This document shows positions 9,824 to 20,631 of a DNA stretch of 64,000 bases, in pieces; positions within the stretch are counted from its first letter, which is position 1; the number at the start of each line of letters is the position of its first letter. Source of the DNA: Porphyridium purpureum (Eukaryota > Rhodophyta > Bangiophyceae > Porphyridiales > Porphyridiaceae); NCBI GenBank assembly GCA_008690995.1, contig VRMN01000001.1:496001-560000 (forward strand). The letters are read 5' to 3'. A model generated the notes under the pieces. That model made no database searches and was not told where the DNA came from. It saw only the letters and a program-made list of their open reading frames with translations. The position numbers and the translations under genes are program-made.

Positions 9824-10516
9824 CCCGCATTCCTTCCCCTTTTCTCCTCTCTCCGCACCTCCTTCCCATCCCCAACTCACCACCACCCTTTCTCCCCCCT
9901 TCCTCTCAGACGCCAAACCACGAAAACCCTAAAACTAACCAACTCATCCAACTGAACCTTAGTCCAACTTCTAACAGTACACTACTCACGTTTTCAATGT
10001 ACACTACATGACCACGCACTGTACATCCAATGGCAATGTCAAGCGTTCGCGCGCACCTGTCCCACAGCCGCCAGCCGCTTCACGTTTCTTCCCTGTGCTC
10101 GCGGTCAACCTTGCGAGTCAATGATGGTGGCGCTCAGATCACGACGTCTCGGCAATGCTTCTTCTAGCCGTGCACCTCGTGGCCGCGGCGCAACAATGTG
10201 CACACTCTATCGTCGCGCAGGTGTTTTTTTTTTTTTTTTTTCAAGAACACAAGCAGCGGCTGCGCACGTGCCGACACGCGTACACCGTGCTCGAGATCTT
10301 TTTCATCTCGTTTGGAGTTTGAGAGAAGGACTTTACTGTCCAAACTGTGCCGTTTTAGTATAGACATGGACCCGCCTGACTGAATGGAAGACGACGATCT
10401 GAGTGTCGCATGTGGACGCAGGAAGGCAGAGAGAGAGAGAGAGGGGTGCAAGAGAGACAACAAGGTGAACGGTGGTATCCGTGAGTGTGGTTGAGTTTGG
10501 CAGAGCGTGGGAAAAG
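9824..10516. promoter_or_regulatory. Bidirectional promoter region (Sec23-like / RCCR-like)
   Basis: About 690 bp between two divergent starts. The left part is pyrimidine-rich on the + strand (a GA-rich leader for the minus-strand gene) and the right part is GA-rich, with an (AG)n run near 10429-10443. A poly-T stretch lies near 10225-10242. ACTGTAC sits at 10018-10024, with two related GTACACTAC strings close to it. Confidence 0.5.
10018..10024 (+). promoter_or_regulatory. ACTGTAC motif
   Basis: Heptamer in the divergent region between the Sec23-like and RCCR-like genes, about 200 bp from one start and 490 bp from the other. Confidence 0.4.
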
Positions 10517-11515
10517 ATGGAGGGCACAATTGGATTTGTTGCGAGTCTAGGAAGTCTTGGCCTGGCGAATGGAGAGCGTGTTGGTTGGAATGCGCGTTGC
10601 TCGCAACGGAAAGCATGGAACGGCAACGCCTTGCGCGTGCGCAGCTTGGGTGCGCGCAGCCGTCGTGTGAGCGCGCCGAGCGCTCGATCCACAAGATCTG
10701 TAGCGTTGCCGTCGTCCTGGATGACGGCGTTTGGTGATATGGTGGATCGTGGATTTGCGCTCAACGAGGAGTTGTTCATGGTGGCGTCCAACGCGCTGGG
10801 CGGCCTGGAAGAACGCTCGGCGCACACGGAGAGGCTGTTGGGCTCCGGGGGCACGTTTGCCTTTGATGCGCTGAACATGAAGGGGTCGGTGCAGGGCTTC
10901 GTTGACCCGAAATCAAAGCTCGCGTGGGTGACGCGCGCGACGCATCTTTGCGATCTCGAGTTCAAGGTCCAAATGCTGTTCTTGGTCGCACCGATCACTT
11001 CGGTGCCGCACTGCAGCCTCATTTTTGGCTGCAACGAAACCGGCTACTTTCTCGAGCTGGACTATATTCCGCGTGAGGATCTCGTCAGCAATCCGCCCAA
11101 TTACATTGACAAATACTACGGGCCCGAGCGCCAGGCATTCGTCAAAGCGGCCACAGAGAATATGAACGTGGAAGGGGTGATCATGGGCAGCCTTTGCGTC
11201 GAAGAAACCATCATCCGATCGCCATTGCACTTGAACTTGCAGTACGGCTCGGATGACGCATCATATAGAGAGCTCGAGACGCAGTGCAAAGTACATTTAC
11301 TGCAGTGGCTTGATTTTGTCGCCTCGACTGAGGAGCTAAATCGAAGCAGGCGCGGACTCATGTTCGCCCGCGACGCAGCCATGCACAAAATGATGTTTCG
11401 CACAGAGCGAATGCGCGCCGGCTTCATGTTCAACGGAGACGAGGCCCTGGCTCAGAAGTATGCGGCCAGCCTGATAGGCCCCGGTGATGAAGCGTACACT
11501 GGTCAGGCAAGCTGA
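10517..11515 (+). CDS. Red chlorophyll catabolite reductase-like protein (ferredoxin-dependent bilin reductase superfamily), plastid-targeted
   Basis: 332 residues from ATG 10517. RCCR reduces red chlorophyll catabolite with electrons from ferredoxin in plant chlorophyll breakdown and belongs to the same fold family as the phycobilin-making reductases (HY2, PebA/B, PcyA). The key stretch is LELDYIPREDLVSNPPNYIDKYYG, matching in pattern the plant RCCR segment with 'DL..RKDLV..P.YL..YY'. An S-P-L/T segment followed by a C-terminal helix also fits. The N-terminus (MEGTIGFVASLG..., then Arg/Ser-rich to about residue 65) looks like a transit peptide with an FV pair. Assignment rests on remembered family pattern, not an alignment; a distinct bilin-reductase subfamily is possible. 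Convergent with glutamate dehydrogenase. Confidence 0.6.
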   Translation: MEGTIGFVASLGSLGLANGERVGWNARCSQRKAWNGNALRVRSLGARSRRVSAPSARSTRSVALPSSWMTAFGDMVDRGFALNEELFMVASNALGGLEERSAHTERLLGSGGTFAFDALNMKGSVQGFVDPKSKLAWVTRATHLCDLEFKVQMLFLVAPITSVPHCSLIFGCNETGYFLELDYIPREDLVSNPPNYIDKYYGPERQAFVKAATENMNVEGVIMGSLCVEETIIRSPLHLNLQYGSDDASYRELETQCKVHLLQWLDFVASTEELNRSRRGLMFARDAAMHKMMFRTERMRAGFMFNGDEALAQKYAASLIGPGDEAYTGQAS

Positions 11516-11920
11516 GGTGCCCATAGGAAGTAATAGACACATCCCGGCGTGAATGTTGTTGGCCGGGCTCGAACCATGCAAGAACTCTGGCTCGATGATG
11601 GCACTGCGCAGAATAGTCAAAAAAAGAAGGAAAGAATAAGCGAGGACCGAAAACAATCCTTCGTTTCGAGCTCTGATTCCTAATTCGAAAGAGCTTTATT
11701 TTGTTCTTCCCGCATCTACCAGTCATGCTTGAGCACCCGAATTGGGCAGTAGGATGAAATAGCTTATTCAACCTCAGCACTATAGCTTTGCTCTGCATAT
11801 TCGACCATGAGACAAAGAGAAGAATCAGAAGAAAAAGCACGAGACCAATTGCGACGTGTGACTCACGGAACACATCTAGCAACCTGGTGCAAGCCACGAG
11901 CTTGACCCGCTGCTGCTCAT
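11516..11920. other. Convergent 3' intergenic region
   Basis: About 405 bp between the ends of the RCCR-like and glutamate dehydrogenase genes. No gene is seen. A GGTTCGAGCC string on the minus strand near 11568 recalls a tRNA T-arm, but no tRNA fold can be built around it. Confidence 0.5.
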
Positions 11921-13339
<1,419 letters not shown>

Positions 13340-13929
13340 CTACACACCTCTACCCAGGATCCCTCGTCCCCTTCCTCCCTTCCGTCCCCTCACTACTACC
13401 CACCTGACAAGACCTCTTGTTCGTCAAGCGAAACCCAACAAGCGCATCTGCGCCGTCCTTACAACGTGGCGTTGTTTCATGATAATTCCCATCAAGCTTA
13501 TCCAATCCGGGTCTTCCTGTTTTGGGGCGGTTCCAAAAGTGCCACACGCCCCTTGCGCGCATTTCACGTCCACTCGCGCAGTTTCCGTTAAAGGCGCTAC
13601 TGCGTTAGTCTAGCTTGGACTCGTTACTTTCTATCCCACCTCCCACCCCCGCCCCTCCTCCTCCGTCTCCGCACTACTCCGCCGCCGCACTACTCCGCCG
13701 CCGCACACGGCGTTGAAGGGAAAAAAAAACTGCCTCGTCACCGAGACAGAAAAAAAACGGCCGTTGATACTGAAACGCGCCCGAAATCAAACACGTTCCG
13801 TTACGACAGAAGGCTGACGCTGGAAGGACAGTGGCGGTCGAAAAGGTCCCGGGGGGTGACGAACCACACCCACAAGAAACTCGGCACGCACGGTATAGAA
13901 AACGACGTGGGTTACATAGCGTCGGTTCA

Positions 13930-14123
13930 CGGCTAACGGCTAACGGCTAACGGCTAACGGCTAGCGGCTAACGGCTAACGGCTAACGGCTAACGGCTGAC
14001 GGCTAACGGCTAACGGCTAACGGCTAACGGCTAACGGCTAACGGCTAACGGCTAACGGCTAACGGCTAACGGCTAACGGCTAACGGCTAACGGCTAACGG
14101 CTAACGGCTGACGGCTGACGGCT
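13930..14123 (+). repeat. CGGCTAA heptanucleotide minisatellite, about 28 copies
   Basis: Head-to-tail array of CGGCTAA spanning about 194 bp. Most units are identical; a few read CGGCTAG or CGGCTGA, with the variants concentrated at the right-hand end. The unit is 7 bp, so it shifts frame every copy. The near-identity suggests recent slippage or expansion. It lies about 370 bp upstream of the FIST start. Confidence 0.95.
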
Positions 14124-14367
14124 GTCTGAAACTGATAAGCCGTTAAATCGGTAGGCCGGTAAGCTGGTATGGGGTATGGGGTGTGGGGTGTGGGTTGAGA
14201 AGGGAGACGCGTTGGCTGCGATGGATGCGTGGCGAGGCCATGGCGGCTGTCGGTAGGCAGTGCGACGTGGAAGAGTTGGACGATTCAACTTGGCATGATG
14301 GACTCGGGTGTTGGGGGTGCAGGTTTCCGAAAATTGGTTACAAATCACCGCAGGATGCTGGGTCACG

Positions 14368-14374
14368 GTACAGT
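14368..14374 (-). promoter_or_regulatory. GTACAGT motif upstream of FIST gene
   Basis: Reverse form of the recurring heptamer, 120 bp upstream of the start at 14494. Two GCTGTAC/GTACAGC near-matches follow within 25 bp. Confidence 0.4.
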
Positions 14375-14493
14375 GGGCGCTGTACGAGGATGTACAGCTT
14401 GGAGTTGGGACGGGAGGAGAGATTTCACAAGCAGGTAAATGGAGTTTGGGTGTGTGGGATTGGGATCTGGGGGAATGGGTATGCGAAGGCAGG

Positions 14494-16269
14494 ATGGAGG
14501 GGTTTGTGGGTGGTTGGGCAGCGCGGCGTGTGGTGGCGTGGCATGGAAATCGAGATAGGGGCGCAAGTGCGGCGTGTTTGGTGTCGAGATGCGCGGCGTG
14601 CGGCGTGAACGGCAGGCGGGCGCCGCGAGACACGGTGCGTGCGCAACCAGGACGTGCGCGTCGTGCAAGGACGAAGCCGGTCATGCAGGTCCAGTTTGTG
14701 GCAAGTACCGTTGTCGACAAGTCGGTGAAGGAAGCAGTCCCCACAGCAATCAGGCAGCTGGTCGAGATCGCGGAGAAACAGAGCGCCGCCAAGACATTCC
14801 GACTGGCCGCCACGCCGTGCGTGCTGATGGTGTTCGCAGCACTCGGCCCAGATCCAGCAGAATATGAGCTTCTGCTCAAGCTCCTGCGCACAAACTTGGC
14901 CGTGCGTGGGGTGCCAGAGAAGAACGTCACCGTGATCGGCTTGTCTGTCGCGGCCGTCGGCACCGACCGCGGAAAGGTGTGGCATGAACAGGCCATTCAG
15001 TTCGTTCTGCTGTCTCTGGAAGGCTCGGCTCGCGTCAAGCCTTTTGTTACGGGCTTGGCGGACGAAGAGCAGCAGACATTTGTCAATGAGCCCAGCAGAA
15101 CCATGCTCAACTTTAACCTTGATTGGCGGCCGTCGCAATGGTACGATCACTTTGATGTCTCAAACGAGCGCTACATCGGAGACCGCAAGAGCCTGAGCGC
15201 TATCAAATTTCTAGTGTGGCACCAGAAAGATTACAAATCCGCCGACCTACTCAGCTCACTTGACTTTGCCTTCCCATACAGTGTGAAACTGGGCGGCGTT
15301 GCCGCGCCGCGGCCCAGCGCACACGAAGGATTGCTGCTCTTCCAGGATCGCGTCTTTCGTTCGGGCGTGGTTGGTGTAGCCATCGACTCGCAAATTGAAT
15401 TTGATGGCGCGATTGCGCAGGGCGCGACAAAGGTTGGTCCGCTACTTCGCATCATGGATGTTTCGTACCCCAAGGCAGAGCCGGGACCGGCCGAGCCCGA
15501 AGAATCGCAGGCGGAAGCATCAGCGCTGAGTTCCAGAATCATCGACTTCTCTGCCGGTCAAACCATCATTGAGAAGGTGCAAGAGGTGAATTCCGAGAGT
15601 CTGGTCACGGGCGCGCCGCTGAATTGCCTGGAAATGTGGAAAGTGACGGGCGTCCTTGGCGGCCGCGAGGCCAAACTTACGGAAGAGTATTTGCTTGCTG
15701 GAATTGTCATAGAGCCTGCCAAGACAGTTGCAGATATAACCGGCAAGGCGGGCGAGAAGGACGAGCTGTACATCACCCGCAAGCTGATGGGCTTTGATGA
15801 AGCAACTGGCTCTCTCGCCATCAACGGTCTTGTTCGGCCCGGTCAGCTTCTGGCATTTCAAGTGCGCGACCGCGAGAAAGCAGAAAGCGAGCTCCGTAAA
15901 ATCCTAGTGCGGCTGGCGCTCGAGGCCCGCCTGAAAATGTCCCAGGGCCTCCGGCCGGTCGGCGCCCTTTTGCTCACTGACGAGGAGCGAGGCAAGTTTT
16001 TGTTCGGGCAACAAAGCCCGCACCGCGAGCTCGAACTGTATAGCGACGAATTTGGTGAGAACGTCCCGCTTTGTGGCATGGTGCTGAGCGGGCAGATTGG
16101 CCAGCTGCCGGCGCCTGGCTTCTCTAACTTTTTCCCCACGCCGGGCCCGCAGAAGGACAAGGGCCTGCAGGGTGGCCAGACCTTCTCGCACGATGTGGTC
16201 TCGGCGTACTTTGTCGTGTACGCGCCTATGACGGTCGATGCTGAATCGCAGCCAGCAACCAACGTCTAA
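14494..16269 (+). CDS. FIST-domain protein, plastid-targeted
   Basis: 591 residues from ATG 14494. FIST domains (FIST_N plus FIST_C) are predicted small-ligand sensors found in bacterial signalling proteins and in algal proteins. After a transit-like N-terminus (MEGFVGGWAARR..., Arg-rich to about residue 62) the protein has the FIST_N pattern near FPYSVKLGGVAAP, followed by a strand reading LLLFQDRVFRSGVVGVAI, and a FIST_C end with GMVLSGQIGQL, a PTPGP turn and a final hydrophobic strand VVSAYFVVY. There is a low-complexity Pro/Glu/Ala linker near the middle. I see no kinase or F-box domain. The frame above 14494 has only non-ATG starts. It lies in tandem with DDB1, 311 bp downstream. Confidence 0.7.
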   Translation: MEGFVGGWAARRVVAWHGNRDRGASAACLVSRCAACGVNGRRAPRDTVRAQPGRARRARTKPVMQVQFVASTVVDKSVKEAVPTAIRQLVEIAEKQSAAKTFRLAATPCVLMVFAALGPDPAEYELLLKLLRTNLAVRGVPEKNVTVIGLSVAAVGTDRGKVWHEQAIQFVLLSLEGSARVKPFVTGLADEEQQTFVNEPSRTMLNFNLDWRPSQWYDHFDVSNERYIGDRKSLSAIKFLVWHQKDYKSADLLSSLDFAFPYSVKLGGVAAPRPSAHEGLLLFQDRVFRSGVVGVAIDSQIEFDGAIAQGATKVGPLLRIMDVSYPKAEPGPAEPEESQAEASALSSRIIDFSAGQTIIEKVQEVNSESLVTGAPLNCLEMWKVTGVLGGREAKLTEEYLLAGIVIEPAKTVADITGKAGEKDELYITRKLMGFDEATGSLAINGLVRPGQLLAFQVRDREKAESELRKILVRLALEARLKMSQGLRPVGALLLTDEERGKFLFGQQSPHRELELYSDEFGENVPLCGMVLSGQIGQLPAPGFSNFFPTPGPQKDKGLQGGQTFSHDVVSAYFVVYAPMTVDAESQPATNV

Positions 16270-16580
16270 CTCTTGCGCTCTGTCCTTCGTTCGCTGCTTG
16301 CTTGGCGCCAAATGCCAAGACGCGGCTTGGAAAAACGGCACGGATTCCTTCTATTAAAATAGCACCATGTTACTATTCAAAAGTACAGTTGCTCTGAAAG
16401 TTGTTTTATGCGCGGTGCTCGGCCCAGAGTGGAGCGCAAGGTGATGACGGAAGCTTGACGGACGTCGGGGGCGGAACGCACAGACAGGCCGGGTCGGAGC
16501 GTGAAGGTCGGGCGTGTACGCGGCCGTTTCGGGAGCAGGCGGCGCGTCCCGTGCATGACACGCATAGCGCGGTGAACGCG
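16270..16580. other. Intergenic region upstream of DDB1
   Basis: 311 bp between the FIST stop and the DDB1 ATG, containing GTACAGT at 16383-16389. The frame is open upstream of the DDB1 ATG but has no ATG there. Confidence 0.5.
16383..16389 (-). promoter_or_regulatory. GTACAGT motif upstream of DDB1
   Basis: Reverse form of the recurring heptamer, about 190 bp upstream of the DDB1 start. Confidence 0.35.
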
Positions 16581-19500
16581 ATGTACAATTACGTGGTGTC
16601 CGCGCACAAGGCGTCTGCCGTGACGCATACGGCGTACGGCCGCTTTCTGTCGCCGCATGAGAGCAGCTTGCTGATTTGTCGCGGAGGGAGCAGGATCGAA
16701 GTGTATCGCGTGGATAGGGAGGGCCTGGTGCCGGCGTTTGAGCTGCCTGTCTACGGGACTGTCGTGAGCATGGTCCTGTTTGATCCCAGTGATGGCATGA
16801 CTGACAACGCAACAACGGCTTCCGCGGCACTGGCGTCCGCCTCATCGTCCAAGAAAAAGATCGTGCAACCTGCCCAGAGGCAAATTCATCTCAACGATGA
16901 GCGACAGCAAGAGCTGGGTCAAAGAAAGCAGCAGTATTTGCTGATATTGACGTCTGAGCAGCTGCATGTGGCCATCATAAAGTGGAACGACGAAACACAG
17001 ACATGCGAGACCATGGCTTTTGGGATCATGAAGGATCGAATAGGCTCACTGACCGAGCGACCTTACCTCGTTGCGCTCGATCCCAGAGGGCGCTCTTATG
17101 CAGTGAACCTGTATGATCGTCTGGTCAAGATCATTCCGGGCGAGCTCCGCAACGAAGCCTACAACATTCGCGTCGATGCTTGCATCACCAGCATGCAATT
17201 CCTCGACGGAGAGCACTTGCTGTCATCTTCTCAACCTGCGCGCAACCCAACGCTTGCTATGCTTTATATTGATGCCGACGACACGTGCAAAGCGTCGCTC
17301 TCTGAGATTCTCGTGCAGGAAAAGGACGCTTCCGCACCCATTTGCCTGGATCTCACTTTTGATATGACGGCAAGCCGCATGGTTGCCGTGCCATATCCAC
17401 ACGAAGGGTTCCTGGTGTTTTGTGACGGCTCGATAACGTATGTGAACCGGCTCAATCGACAGCAGCCGTGGAAAGCGCAAACAAAGCATTTGCGGGTTGT
17501 CAGGTTGACGCTTTCGCCGCCAGCGATTATAAATGCGGTCGGATTTGTGGACAAGGACGGCTCGCGCATGCTCGTCGGAGATAACTTTGGCAAAATGCGC
17601 ATGCTTGTGCTGGAAAGTAGCGGCGTGGAAGAAGACGGCAGCAAAATTGTGCGATCACTTCATTTGGAAACACTAGGTACCACTTCCATAGCGTCGACAA
17701 TCACGTACTGTGATCGCGGTTTTATTTTTGTGGGCAGCACAGCCAGTGATAGTCAATTACTGCGCTTGACACCAGACAAGCATCCCGAGACGGGTAATTA
17801 CTTTGAAGTCATGGAGAGCTTCACAAACCTGGCTCCGATCGTTGACTTTTGTATCGTGGACAGAGAAAAGCAAGGTCAGAGCACCATTGTCACATGCTCC
17901 GGAATAGGCACTGGAGGCTCGTTGCGCGTGGTTCGCAATGGTATTTCGATCACAGAAGTGAGTTCTGCAGAGGCAGAGGGCATCAAGGAATTATTTGCGC
18001 TGAGAAAGGCCGAAGCCGATGCGAAATGCTCCCGCCTACTTGTGAGCTTTACAACCGTCTCCAGCGTGTACGAGCTGGCCGACGATGAAATGAGCGAGCT
18101 TGAAGTCAGTGGCTTGGACGAAGCAAGCAGCACCATCTATGCGTGTAATCTCGGCGGAGGTGATTTTTTCGTGCAAGTGACCGAGTCACGCGTGCTTTTG
18201 ATTTATTCGACAGGCGCTGGCCTTGTAGATACGTGGTTGCCGCCCAGCGGGACAACCATTTCGCTTGCTTCTGGAAATGAAAGTCAGCTGCTGCTCGCGA
18301 CGACGGGCGGCGGGCTGTACCTTCTGCAAGTAGATCCCGTATCACATGCTTTCTTGCAAGTCTCGAGTCAGCTTTTTGAGCATGATTTGTCTTGCCTGGA
18401 CGTGACGCCTCTGGATGCCAGCAAGCGCGAGGCATCTGTAGCTGTGGTTGGGCTTTGGACCGAGGTCAGCGTGCGCGTGCTCGCCCTCCCATCTCTCGAG
18501 CTTCTGCATTTGGAAAAGCTCAAAGGCGAAACTATTGCAAGATCGGTCCAGCTTGCGCACATGGACGGTGTCAATTTTGTCATTGTGGCCATTGGTGATG
18601 GATATCTAATTGCCTATCGCCTCGAGTTTGCTGCCAGTGACGGTCGAGTCGCCCTTCTTGATCAGCGAAAAATATCGCTGGGCTCGCAGCCAGCGTCGCT
18701 CAGTCTGTTTCGAGCCGGTGAGGGCGATTCGCACCACGTCTTCGCGGCGTGTGACCGCCCGACCATTATCCACACGCTGCAGGGCAGTTCCAAGATGCTG
18801 AGCTCGAACGCAAATTTGCGCGATGTGAAGCGCGTTTGCGGTTTTGATACGGAAAGCTATCCGCAATGTCTGGCGATCGCGCTGGAGAATACCTTGATGA
18901 TCGGCCGCGTGGACGAAATCCAACGGCTCCATGTGCGCTCCGTACCCCTGCACGAACAACCGCGGAGGATTTGCCACATTGAATCGGCTCATGCTTTCGC
19001 AGTCATCACGTCCCGGATCAAGCCTGTTCACACGGGCGAGCATGGCGAAGGACTCGCGTCGACGGCAGCAACAGCAGCAGATGTACCGCGGAACATGGAC
19101 ATTGATGAGGACGTCTCCGACGCGGCGGAAATGGCGGAATACAATTACCTCACCATGTTTGATGACGTTACGTTCGAACGTTTGACCGTGTTTGCGTTTG
19201 CTGCGTCAGAAATTGCGTGCTCCTTGGCCGTTGTAACCTTTCAAGACTGCACCGAGCCGTTCTTGGTAGTAGGCACAGCGTATTTACTGGAAGATGAAGA
19301 CGAACCGAGTAGGGGCCGTGTGCTAGTCTTCAGTACCCAAGCAGTCCGCGGCGGGAACAGCGCCGGTACCGGTGCCGGCCCGTCGAGCGCTGATAGCGAT
19401 CCGGCGGCTTCTTCGTCTCAACGGAGGACGCATATCAATTCGAAAGGAATGGATGTTGACACACTTCAGGCAAGCGGCAGCGGCGCGCTCGAGTTGTTGG

Positions 19501-20321
19501 CCGCAAAGGAAGTGAAAGGTGCTGTGTATAGTCTGAACGCATTTAGTGGAAAGCTGCTGGCCGGCATAAATGCCAAAGTCAGCCTGTTTAAGTGGGTGGT
19601 CACGGAAGGGGGCTCGTACACGTTGGCCGAAATGGCATCTCACTATGGTCACTCGGTTGCGCTTATCATCCGATCGCGCGGTGACTTTTTCATTGTGGGA
19701 GACTTGCAAAAGTCGATCACCTTGCTCGCGTACAAGCCAGTTCCTGGCCGAATAGAGGAAATTGCGCGCGATTATGACTGCAACTGGATGATGGCGGCAG
19801 AGATGATCGATGACGACACGTTTTTGGGTGCCGAAAACTCGACCAACTTATTTGCCTTGCACCGAAGCGGTGACTCTGCGACAGAAGAGGATCGCTCACG
19901 CCTCGATAAGGTGGGCAGATATCATCTTGGGGAACTGGTCAACTGCTTCGCACAGGGGTCGCTAGTGCGCGACTTGTACGACCAAGAGACAAGCGTCCAA
20001 TCGTGCGTGCTGTTTGGCACTGTATCCGGCACTATCGGCTTGATTGCAGGCATTTCAGCAGAGGCGTACAAGTTTTTGCACTCGGTTCAGCAAGCGATGA
20101 ACGCGGTCATTCGCGAAGGCATCGGGGCGCTCAAGCACGATGACTTTCGCAGCTTTCGCACCGAGCGTATGGAATCGCGTGCGATCAACTTCCTCGATGG
20201 TGATCTGATAGAACGGTATCTGGATCTGAGTCCGGCAACGATGGCCGAGATCGCGGCAAAGGTCGGCTGTCCTACCCAGGAACTCGTCAAGCGTATTGAG
20301 GAACTGCAGCGAATCCACTAG
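16581..20321 (+). CDS. DDB1: DNA damage-binding protein 1 (CUL4 adaptor)
   Basis: 1246 residues. DDB1 is the triple beta-propeller adaptor that links CUL4 ubiquitin ligase to substrate receptors, acting in nucleotide-excision repair and protein turnover. The N-terminus MYNYVVSAHK followed by a GRFLSPHESSLLI-like strand, and the C-terminus with FLDGDLIERYLDLS and the terminal RIH, are typical of DDB1 rather than of its relatives SF3B3 and CPSF160. It is somewhat longer than animal or plant DDB1 (about 1090-1140). The extra length sits in charged or Ser/Ala-rich insertions, for example near residues 75-110 and around 825-850 and 920-970. The ATG at 16581 is the family start. AATAAA lies 33 bp after the stop. 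Confidence 0.92.
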   Translation: MYNYVVSAHKASAVTHTAYGRFLSPHESSLLICRGGSRIEVYRVDREGLVPAFELPVYGTVVSMVLFDPSDGMTDNATTASAALASASSSKKKIVQPAQRQIHLNDERQQELGQRKQQYLLILTSEQLHVAIIKWNDETQTCETMAFGIMKDRIGSLTERPYLVALDPRGRSYAVNLYDRLVKIIPGELRNEAYNIRVDACITSMQFLDGEHLLSSSQPARNPTLAMLYIDADDTCKASLSEILVQEKDASAPICLDLTFDMTASRMVAVPYPHEGFLVFCDGSITYVNRLNRQQPWKAQTKHLRVVRLTLSPPAIINAVGFVDKDGSRMLVGDNFGKMRMLVLESSGVEEDGSKIVRSLHLETLGTTSIASTITYCDRGFIFVGSTASDSQLLRLTPDKHPETGNYFEVMESFTNLAPIVDFCIVDREKQGQSTIVTCSGIGTGGSLRVVRNGISITEVSSAEAEGIKELFALRKAEADAKCSRLLVSFTTVSSVYELADDEMSELEVSGLDEASSTIYACNLGGGDFFVQVTESRVLLIYSTGAGLVDTWLPPSGTTISLASGNESQLLLATTGGGLYLLQVDPVSHAFLQVSSQLFEHDLSCLDVTPLDASKREASVAVVGLWTEVSVRVLALPSLELLHLEKLKGETIARSVQLAHMDGVNFVIVAIGDGYLIAYRLEFAASDGRVALLDQRKISLGSQPASLSLFRAGEGDSHHVFAACDRPTIIHTLQGSSKMLSSNANLRDVKRVCGFDTESYPQCLAIALENTLMIGRVDEIQRLHVRSVPLHEQPRRICHIESAHAFAVITSRIKPVHTGEHGEGLASTAATAADVPRNMDIDEDVSDAAEMAEYNYLTMFDDVTFERLTVFAFAASEIACSLAVVTFQDCTEPFLVVGTAYLLEDEDEPSRGRVLVFSTQAVRGGNSAGTGAGPSSADSDPAASSSQRRTHINSKGMDVDTLQASGSGALELLAAKEVKGAVYSLNAFSGKLLAGINAKVSLFKWVVTEGGSYTLAEMASHYGHSVALIIRSRGDFFIVGDLQKSITLLAYKPVPGRIEEIARDYDCNWMMAAEMIDDDTFLGAENSTNLFALHRSGDSATEEDRSRLDKVGRYHLGELVNCFAQGSLVRDLYDQETSVQSCVLFGTVSGTIGLIAGISAEAYKFLHSVQQAMNAVIREGIGALKHDDFRSFRTERMESRAINFLDGDLIERYLDLSPATMAEIAAKVGCPTQELVKRIEELQRIH

Positions 20322-20631
20322 CCAGACCGAGAACGACAAAAAGTAAACTACAAAATAAAGATGATGCGCGGCCTGAGCGGACAGGGAAGCGCGCGTGTAA
20401 AAGCGGTGATATCATTTTGCGCATAAAGGTGTGTGAAAGCGCTTGTCCCGACCTAGGCCCGCGGCGGACGTTTGCCGGTCTGATCCAGCCTATCTTTCCT
20501 TTCGGAGTGAAGAGGTCCAGTCCTTGCCGAGTTGGAGCGAGCCTTCGTCCTGTTTACGAGTTGCTTCAAGCCAGGCAGTTTTGTCAGTCAGGTTCGACTT
20601 GAGTTTTAATCCGCTTCAGGTCTGCAAGGAG
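20322..20631. other. Gap between DDB1 and PNGase gene
   Basis: 310 bp with the DDB1 3' end and the PNGase leader. The PNGase frame is open back to about 20443 but contains no ATG before 20632. Confidence 0.5.
20354..20359 (+). terminator. Possible polyadenylation signal of DDB1
   Basis: AATAAA 33 bp after the DDB1 stop codon, in an A-rich stretch. Confidence 0.45.

Noticed and set aside
9206-9955. 249-codon + frame antisense to the Sec23-like gene start
   Set aside because: Its end is a translation of a CT-rich leader; composition is not protein-like.
11555-11600. GGTTCGAGCC on the minus strand, resembling a tRNA T-arm
   Set aside because: Only two or three stem pairs form and no acceptor or D-arm is present. 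A split or permuted tRNA, known in some red algae, cannot be ruled out but nothing positive supports it.
13930-14123. CGGCTAA array as a telomere or interstitial telomere
   Set aside because: It lies between ordinary genes, has no G-cluster, and red algal telomere repeats I know of differ; treated as a minisatellite.
14094-14996. 300-codon minus-strand open frame
   Set aside because: It crosses the minisatellite edge and runs antisense to the FIST gene; low-complexity composition.
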